Of a stretch of DNA of 64,000 nt, positions 57,201 through 64,000 are shown one piece after another. Both the position numbers and the translations under genes were made by a program. Origin of the DNA: Oxyruncus cristatus (taxonomy: Eukaryota > Chordata > Aves > Passeriformes > Cotingidae); assembly GCA_013399855.1 (NCBI GenBank), contig VXAY01001093.1, positions 62,183 to 126,182 on the forward strand, in the 5' to 3' direction. The notes under the pieces are model-generated. The model had not been told where the DNA came from and made no database searches. It worked only from the letters and a program-made list of their open reading frames with translations. Each line of letters starts with the position of its first letter. The stretch's first letter is position 1.

Positions 57201-60200
57201 GGATGGAGCTATCAAGGCACTTTGTAATCGTTTAGTAGTTGTTGAACTTAACAACAGAACGAGCAGAGATTTGGCTGAGCAGTGTGTGAAGGTACGTATA
57301 CTTAAGAACCTCTTGTTTTTAAGAAGGAACTGGAGCTATTGAAAAAGAAACAATATTACAAGGAAGTTTTCCTATTTATCTTTTATGACTAGAACACTAA
57401 TAGAATGCTAAGGGCTTCTTAGGGAATGAAGAATGGCTCCAGGTTCAGATAAATTACCTATTGCAAAAAAATTGTCTGCTTCCTCTTCAATAGCACTAGA
57501 CACAGCTTCCCTGCACCCTCGTGAAGTTTTCTGAAAAATTCACAAGGGCTTTAAAATCTCTCATTTAAAGTGTAACTGATGGCCACGTGGTAGCATATAC
57601 TTGGAGTCCTTGATTAGCATGGCATCAGAATTTATGCAGGTATTTCCGATTTACTAGTTCAGTCTACTTGGAAGTGCATCACTGGAGTAACGGTGCTCTT
57701 GGAAGTTTTAGAGCTCTCAGTTGTGTGTTATCCCAAGACTTAATTCTCCCAGGATAAGATACTGTTATCTAACTATCTTCATGAACACTTGTTATGACCA
57801 GGCCATTGGGGGATGTTCTTGAATTCACTCCTGTATTTTTGAAGAAAGCTCTAACTACTAACTACTAGAGTACTGGAGACTTTGGCTGCTTCTGGGCGTT
57901 GAGGAAGAAAGGGGTTTTTATTTTTACCTGTTTCATTTTCTTAACCAGTTCTGTAGATGCATATAAACATCTGACTGTGGATATAAATGACTTTTTATAT
58001 GTGCTTCATTCAAATTAAATTTCATTTTGTCGTAGGTGTTAGAATTAATCTGTACACGTGAGTCAGGAGCTGTGTTTGAAGCTGGAGGGTTGAATTGTGT
58101 TCTGACATTCATTCGTGACAGTGGACACCTTGTTCATAAAGATACTTTGCATTCAGCTATGGCTGTAGTATCCAGACTCTGTGGCAAAATGGAGCCTCAG
58201 GATTCTTCATTAGAGATCTGTGTGGAATCACTGTCTAGTTTATTAAAACATGAAGATCATCAGGTAATGTTGGCTCAATGTGCTGTGAATTTAACTTTCA
58301 TTATGTTTAATAAGTGGATGACTAGGTAACTTATTTACCCTCCCCAACTGTATGTCTACATAGTTGTTATATAGGGATATTACGATAGTTTCCTTTATAG
58401 TTGTTATGATGAGAGGATAAAAATACTGCTTAGTGTTTGACTACAAGCACTATTGTTTGAATACAATCTTATTTAGCCTCTGAAAACTTTACTGAAAAAT
58501 ATCTTGTAACTTCAGTGCATTTTGAGATACTTTCTAAAGTAATTATTGTTGTAGATCTGCACCTCAATCACTACTCAGTTTGGCATAAGTAAGAGACAAA
58601 GATCAAGTTGGTTCATTTTTTTTTGCCAGACTAAGAGAAGCAATGAACTGTTTCCCAGTTTATAAGGTGTTTGAAAAAAGCAGTTGCTGGGGCTGTTGGA
58701 GATGTGAATGAGAGTTCAGATCAACTTAGCTGTTCAGCAATTAAGCTTAAAGATAAGGGCTTAAGACTGGAGTAACCCAGATGATAAGTAAATCTGTACT
58801 GGTATCCTTGAGAAACGTCTTAAGCATGAAACAAGCCTCAGAATTACAGTGGATGTTGATGTGTGTTACGGATTTTCCGGTAATATCCCTTATAAAGTTT
58901 TGTTGCTCCCCACCTTATCCTTTTACACTCTTGGGTTTGGTCACTTCTTGTGTGGGCTGCCAGTTAGTAACATAGCTTGAGGGAGGAGTTCAGACCAGAT
59001 CAGTGTGGCCCCAAGAACAGCTTATCTGTAACTTTTTTTTTAACCTTTCTGCTCAACTTGCAATATGGGAGAAGAAATGTAAATACTTTCTGTATTATAA
59101 GCTGTATAAATACAGCTGTTATGGTAAAGATCTATAAAGTATATACAAATTACATAAGAGTTGGTGGAATTGTTTATGTGTACCATCAAAGACCTGGAGC
59201 AAAATGCCAGAGGACATGAGAAGTGACCATCACAAGTTAAAGAAAAAAATCCCTTGCAAAAGAGATAAATCAGAATGCTTGGCATGTACAGGCTGTGCCA
59301 GAAGTTTGCAAACTTAATGGAGATTTAAATTTTTGTCTTCGTGAAGTCTGGCTAATACTCTAATCATGTTCTGTGTGTTGATGAGCAACTGTCTTTAAGC
59401 TCTTGGTATGTGATAGCTGACAATCATTTTGAAAATGGACTGCGCTATGAGTTGACATTTTAGGGAGTAAGAACTGTAGTAATTTAGAGTTTGGTAGAGA
59501 ATAGGTATTGTGGGGTTTGTTTTTTTTTTTACCCTTTCTTGACATCAGTCTGGTTGGAGACTACAGATCTTTGAAGGGAAATGTGCCTGAAGCAGCTTAT
59601 CTTGATATGCCTATGCAAACCTGATCTGAAAGATGGAGACCCTTTTAGTGCACAGATGAGAGACATAAAGGCAAAACCTTCCTTTCTTTTTAATGTTGAC
59701 ATGAAAAGATGTTGGCTGCTTTCCTGGGCAGTTGGCCAGCAACTTTTTGTTGAATTGTTAAGAGGATCATCATTAACCCTTACTTCCACAGTGTCACTGT
59801 TTGCTTTTTTGGATTTTTTTTCCCTTTAGTGACAAACCTAAATTTGGGAATTTACATTTTATTGTCACAAAGGTGCTTGCATGTCCTTGGATCATGTGCT
59901 CAGTGGGCAATCTTGAGTTTTCTAAAATTTGCTTTTCCCAGTTTGTCCTATTTTTAGGCTTGGCCCAATTTAAAAATTTCTTGTGCTTAAGAGAAATATC
60001 TAGACCTTAGAATACAACTTTAACTATCAAGCTTCACTGTCAATTTAATACTTTAGGAGTTCTTAGTCAGTGCATCATTTAATAGCTTATTTGATACCAT
60101 TTCTTTTGATAGAAAGAACCAAATTATTATAACATTGTAATATTAGCAGAATGTTAATTAAAAATGTAAAAATACAACATATTGGAATATTTGGTATTCT

Positions 60201-63200
60201 TTAAATATAGAAGATAAAACTGCAAGAAATTTGTCGTCATTATTCCTTGAGGAACAAATTTCAAATTTGGTAAATGTAGGAAAGCTAGGAAGTAAGTCCT
60301 CGTAGAGCAGTTTCTTGGTATTTTGGTTTTTTTTGTTGTGTATTTAATTTTTATTATTAGAAGGCTACTTTAACAGTTTCTAACATCAGAAAAACCAGAA
60401 GGTTAAGTGTGCTTTTTCAATACCCAGCTGTGAGTTGGTTTTGGTTCTTTTTCAGACTGTATGGTCAGAATGGACAGTTGCCAGTGGGGATTATAAATAG
60501 CTGTAACAAGAAGATCTGTAACTAAAAATGTTTTGAAAAGTGCTTCCAATATGTATTAATTTGGCAATTTCATTATTAAATGTGTTTTTCTAGATTGAGC
60601 AAAACCCCAAATCATACCGTTGAAGAAATGGTCATAATGCTGAACTTCAGAAATAGTTTCCTTGATTTTATATATCGATTTATGTATTGTTGACAGAGAT
60701 AAGGAGGGGAAGAAACACAGCAAAAATAGTCTTTCAGTGATCAGTTCAGAGCACTGTTGAGTTCCAACTCTGAGTTTCTGGCTTGAAAAGCCTATTTCCT
60801 CCTTTCACTGACTTTGAAGGGAACCTGGGGAAATTAAGTTCTTCTGTGTGTCCTGTATTCTTGCAGATATCCCCTTAGCATCTTCTCATCTTAAGTAAGA
60901 GATATTTCATAATTTCTCTTGCACTTCTTTCTTAGGTTTCAGATGGAGCTCTGAGGTGCTTTGCTTCATTAGCTGACAGGTTCACACGGCGTGGAGTTGA
61001 CCCAGCCCCGTTAGCTAAGCACGGATTAACTGAGGAGTTGTTATCTCGCATGGCAGCTGCGGGTGGGACAGCATCAGGACCATCTTCAGCTTGCAAACCT
61101 GGACGGAGTAGTGCTGGTGCACCACCAACAGCTGCAGACTCTAAATTAAGTAATCAGGTGTCAACTATTGTAAGCCTGTTGTCAACCCTGTGTAGAGGCT
61201 CTCCAGTAGTAACACATGTAAGAAATCCTTTTATGCTACAGCTTTTTGTTCTCTTAGGGCTTTTCCCTCTGTGTACTTTAATGTATAAAAGATTTATGTT
61301 GCTATTTTATATATTTATAAATTGTATTCTTACAGATATACATGCACACACACATGCACATTTATTTATTTATAAAGAGGGGGAAAAAAGGAAACATTTC
61401 ATATGGAAATGAAACCCAATTCTGATAGTATCTTCTAAAGCCCTGTATATTTTTTATTGTTCAGACTTTTAATTATTTCCAGGATCTTCTAAGATCTGAA
61501 CTTCCAGATTCTATAGAAAGTGCGTTGCAGGGTGATGAGAGATGTGTACTGGATACCATGCGGTTAGTAGATCTTCTTTTGGTGCTACTGTTCGAAGGGA
61601 GAAAAGCCCTGCCAAAATCCAGTGCTGGATCTACAGGCAGAATCCCAGGACTGCGAAGACTGGATAGTTCTGGGGAACGTTCTCATCGGCAGCTGATAGA
61701 TTGCATCCGCAGTAAGGATACTGATGCACTGATAGATGCTATTGACACAGGAGGTAAGCGAAAAATACTCTGAAAAAGAAAATGAGATGCTTGGTTTATC
61801 TCTTGTTTTTTATATAATCTGCAGTGTCACAACAAATGCTTAGTTAGTACTTTGAGAATCTTTATATATGAGTTCACTTATTTTGTTAAATACTTAACAG
61901 GTCCTGTTAGTATAATTCTTGTGCCAACTTTTTTTTACACGAATTAAGGGCATAAATGCGTCTCTAGAATTATTGAGGATGCTTAATTTTTTTAAGACCT
62001 GCTTTTTATTTAAAGAACAGTGTTGAAGTTTAGTTTATAATTCTGGGAACTTTAACTGTTTATTTAATTGTATCTTTCAGCTTTTGAAGTAAATTTTATG
62101 GATGATGTAGGACAAACTCTTTTAAATTGGGCCTCAGCTTTTGGAACTCAGGAAATGGTAAATTAGGTTTATAGACTCTTAAAAAATTATGTTATCTATG
62201 TGAAGAAAGGAAAAAAACTAGTTTCCTTTTTCTTGTTTAACAGGTAGAATTTCTCTGTGAGAGAGGTGCTGATGTTAACAGAGGTCAGAGGTCATCCTCA
62301 TTACATTACGCAGCATGTTTTGGAAGACCTCAGGTAGCAAAGGTATGATTTAAATTGACACTTAGGAAGCCTTACATATTGACTTTTCATCTTTGTCTGC
62401 ACAAAATGTCTTCAATACATTGGACACATGCACAGTCAAGTATTTACATGTTCTTTATGATTTTTCATCGTGACAGGGCACTAATGAATAAAAGTAGTTT
62501 TATATTAGCTTTACGAATACAAAAAGCGCGGAGTGCTCCAACTTCGCTTACAAGCATGAGAAGAGTGTAGGAAAGATGTATGAAAAACACATTTGCTAGT
62601 TTGGAAGAAGAAATCTTAATGTTTTATTCATACATGAAAATATTTGTTTTCAGACACTCTTACGACATGGTGCAAACCCTGATTTGAGAGATGAAGATGG
62701 GAAAACCCCTTTGGACAAAGCTCGTGAAAGGGGACACAGTGAAGTCGTAGCTATTCTTCAATCTCCAGGTAAGAGCAGTTTTTATTTCCATACCCTTGCT
62801 ATAGTAGAAATGCTGATATATGTTAAGTATCACAGTTATTGGAATTTTACTCTACTAAGGTTATTTTAAAAAAAGTATTTTGTGACCAACCTTCCTTAAC
62901 CCGTGAAGTCCGTATAAAAATTGTAGTGTTTTTAGGTGGTTTTAAGGGAGGGGGAATTACTGAAGAAATGACTGACTGGCCAGGAGCATTGACAGCGGTC
63001 CTGTTCTTGAGCTGTGGAATGGGGCTAGACTGGGATTTTGCAGTGGATTCAAAGGTGTCTGCCTTGGTAGCTCCTGTGGCATCCTTTCTTTGTACATGAG
63101 AACAGCAGTTTATCTGTTTGTTGGGTGCTATCAAATAGTTTTATTCAAGAAGTTGTGCATGTGTAAATTTTATATTTCTTGGGGTGCATATTCCTGTTCA

Positions 63201-63481
63201 GGTACTTAGGTGTTGTAAAGAAAACCTGTATGTTTATTTAAAGGGCTTTTTGTTTGGTTTGTTGATTTTTTTGCCACTGAATCTTTTGGGGAAAAATATT
63301 TTCCAGGGGATTGGATGTGTCCTGTTAACAAAGGGGATGAGAAGAAAAGGAAAGATGCAAACAAGGATGAGGAAGAATGTAATGAACCCAAAGGAGATCC
63401 AGAAATGGCACCCATATACTTGAAAAGGCTATTGCCTGTGTTTGCACAAACATTTCAACAAACTATGTTGCCTTCAATAAG
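42115..63481 (+). CDS. HECTD1: HECTD1, N-terminal 540 residues (9 coding exons, 3' part outside the window)
   Basis: Coding exons are 42115-42254, 57057-57291, 58036-58263, 60936-61217, 61483-61753, 62081-62157, 62244-62342, 62654-62768 and 63307-63481, all phase-consistent. HECTD1 is a roughly 2600-residue HECT-type E3 ubiquitin ligase. Studies in other vertebrates link it to neural tube closure, HSP90 secretion and cell migration. This part begins [20 protein letters not shown] and forms an ARM/HEAT-like helical region (about residues 1-290). A low-complexity Ala/Gly/Ser segment lies at about 245-265. Ankyrin repeats follow (about 396-490: [60 protein letters not shown]). The SUN-like, MIB/HERC2 and catalytic HECT domains lie beyond the window. 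The start ATG sits in ACACCATGG, a good Kozak context, and the visible UTR has no upstream ATG. The frame is intact throughout. Confidence 0.96.
44074..44146. repeat. Short imperfect tandem repeat
   Basis: GCTGAAGATGGTTAGTTTTC-like units recur four times with variants (GGTTAGTTTCCTGCT, TGTTAGTTTTCTGAT, GGCTAGTTTTCTGCT, GGTTAGTTTTAG), with a period of about 15-20 bases. Confidence 0.65.
49180..49219. repeat. AT microsatellite
   Basis: Alternating AT tract with short interruptions (ATATATATTATATATTG, then ATAATATATATATATAG). Confidence 0.75.
52365..53266 (+). mobile_element. CR1 LINE fragment: reverse-transcriptase part and 3' UTR
   Basis: Conceptual translation in broken frames gives reverse-transcriptase landmarks: a [25 protein letters not shown] block split by a stop, MEQILLE, and [15 protein letters not shown]. 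The CR1 3' UTR follows (GGCTGGGGGAGTTGGGCCTG, CACTGGAACAGATTGCCCAG, GTCCCTTCCAACCTTACCCA) and ends in ATTCTTTGAGA, the CR1-type octamer tail. Stop codons and frameshifts make it dead. The conserved active-site region and preceding domains are missing or decayed. The 5' border is approximate. Confidence 0.85.
53868..54378 (+). mobile_element. CR1 LINE fragment: endonuclease domain only
   Basis: The first frame encodes [20 protein letters not shown], then [20 protein letters not shown] and [13 protein letters not shown], the start of the CR1 apurinic-type endonuclease. The Glu of the SETCWD motif corresponds to the catalytic ETW motif. A frameshift near 54070-54085 moves the continuation ([51 protein letters not shown]) to another frame, and a stop falls at 54295-54297. 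CR1-like DNA continues to about 54378 and then ends abruptly without reverse transcriptase or a 3' tail. Confidence 0.85.
54912..54925 (+). repeat. Homopolymer A14
   Basis: Fourteen consecutive A bases. It could be a decayed retroposon tail, but no recognisable element lies upstream. Confidence 0.6.
57057..57291 (+). CDS. HECTD1: HECTD1 coding exon 2
   Basis: 235 bases, phase 2 to 0, between TCCTGCAG and GTACGT. Encodes [20 protein letters not shown] and the ARM-like helices [20 protein letters not shown] and [13 protein letters not shown]. Confidence 0.96.
58036..58263 (+). CDS. HECTD1: HECTD1 coding exon 3
   Basis: 228 bases, phase 0 to 0, between GTCGTAG and GTAATG. Encodes [40 protein letters not shown] and SLLKHEDHQ. 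Confidence 0.96.
58264..60935 (+). other. HECTD1 intron between coding exons 3 and 4
   Basis: 2.67-kb AT-rich intron, GTAATG to TTTCTTAG. No repeat family or additional exon was recognised. Confidence 0.75.
60936..61217 (+). CDS. HECTD1: HECTD1 coding exon 4
   Basis: 282 bases, phase 0 to 0, between TTTCTTAG and GTAAGA. Encodes [20 protein letters not shown], then the Ala/Gly/Ser/Pro-rich linker [20 protein letters not shown], then [20 protein letters not shown]. Confidence 0.96.
61483..61753 (+). CDS. HECTD1: HECTD1 coding exon 5
   Basis: 271 bases, phase 0 to 1, between TTTCCAG and GTAAGC. Encodes [40 protein letters not shown] and [20 protein letters not shown], leading into the ankyrin region. 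Confidence 0.96.
62081..62157 (+). CDS. HECTD1: HECTD1 coding exon 6
   Basis: 77 bases, phase 1 to 0, between CTTTCAG and GTAAAT. Encodes [20 protein letters not shown] and FGTQEM, the first helix pair of the ankyrin block. Confidence 0.95.
62244..62342 (+). CDS. HECTD1: HECTD1 coding exon 7
   Basis: 99 bases (33 residues, exactly one ankyrin-repeat length), phase 0 to 0, between TTAACAG and GTATGA. Encodes [20 protein letters not shown] and [13 protein letters not shown]. The upstream intron is only 86 bases. Confidence 0.95.
62654..62768 (+). CDS. HECTD1: HECTD1 coding exon 8
   Basis: 115 bases, phase 0 to 1, between TTTTCAG and GTAAGA. Encodes [20 protein letters not shown] and [18 protein letters not shown], a classic ankyrin consensus. 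Confidence 0.96.
63307..63481 (+). CDS. HECTD1: HECTD1 coding exon 9 (last in window)
   Basis: 175 bases, phase 1 to 2, after TTTTCCAG and before GTAATA. Encodes a highly charged Lys/Asp/Glu linker ([20 protein letters not shown]), followed by [20 protein letters not shown]. It ends in a split Arg/Lys codon that continues beyond the window. Confidence 0.95.
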
Positions 63482-64000
63482 GTAATACTGTCATCATAGA
63501 CAATTTCGTAATACAATCTTAAAACAGCCAAGGTGGATCTACAAGTTCAAGTAATGCGAATAACAATCATATTTCTTTTTGATTGAAGTGGTTGTGTGAA
63601 AAGTGTTGCATGACTGATTTTTACGTAGTGTTTTAAGTAGCATTTTTTCCTTTCTGGGGAAGTGATGTCTTGGAAAAAATATGGTTAGTCAGTCAGAAGT
63701 GGGAGAGCAAAGCATACTCTTGACTATAGTAGCATGATGAAAGAATGCTATGTTCATCCAGTACATTGTATACACTGCATATATGATTTGGTTACAACTC
63801 TTTGTAGCCACTGTAATGAAAGTAGTAATTTAGTAGAGGAAAACTGATGAAGTGATATCAAGATACATTCATTGGAAAATCAGCAAGCCTGGAAAAAGCT
63901 GTTTTAGAAGACTAACAGCTTATCAACTGCAGAAAATGCTTCTTGCTGAAAGAATTACAAGAGTGTAATCTAATTTGCTACTTAAAAAAGGAATGCTGTG
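63482..64000 (+). other. HECTD1 intron, 5' part, to window end
   Basis: Non-coding sequence after the GTAATA donor. No further exon is seen before the window ends. Confidence 0.8.

Overview
This is vertebrate nuclear DNA and almost certainly avian. It shows spliced protein-coding genes with GT-AG introns, an AT-rich intergenic and intronic background, a CpG-island promoter, CR1-type LINE fragments, and an LTR of a type familiar from bird ERVL elements. Species cannot be fixed from the sequence; the ERVL-type LTR leans towards a neoavian bird, which is an inference.

Layout. Positions 1-20621 hold the 3' half of HEATR5A on the + strand: 15 coding exons encoding the last 971 residues (hand-joined, all junction phases agree, stop TAA at 20619-20621). 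A 3' UTR of about 1.35 kb with three AATAAA signals follows. Positions about 21980-39570 are intergenic, with no coding gene I can support. They contain a small isolated CpG-rich patch at 35.5-35.85 kb and weak signs of antisense transcription near 26.3-26.7 kb. Positions about 39570-40400 are the CpG-island promoter of HECTD1, interrupted by a 506-base assembly gap (39705-40210) that probably hides the transcription start and most of non-coding exon 1. From 41968 to the end lies the 5' part of HECTD1 on the + strand: one UTR/start exon and eight further coding exons encoding the first 540 residues, including an ARM/HEAT-like N-terminal region and ankyrin repeats. The catalytic HECT domain lies beyond the window.

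The two genes are collinear, in the same order and orientation as their mammalian orthologues (HEATR5A then HECTD1 in the transcribed direction, human chromosome 14q12). They are not known to work together: HEATR5A is a HEAT-repeat protein related to the AP-1/clathrin adaptor accessory factor HEATR5B, and HECTD1 is an E3 ubiquitin ligase. Mobile elements sit in introns: two LTRs (8.46-9.05 kb and 17.03-17.6 kb, both antisense to HEATR5A), an antisense CR1 tail (11.0-11.2 kb), and two sense CR1 pieces in the 14.8-kb HECTD1 intron.

I found no evidence of a new biological system. The most notable items are a GC-AG intron in HEATR5A, the gap over the HECTD1 start, the orphan CpG patch, the CR1 fragments in reversed domain order, and several perfect inverted repeats. 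All exon boundaries were derived by hand from splice consensus, phase continuity and remembered family similarity; no alignment was run.
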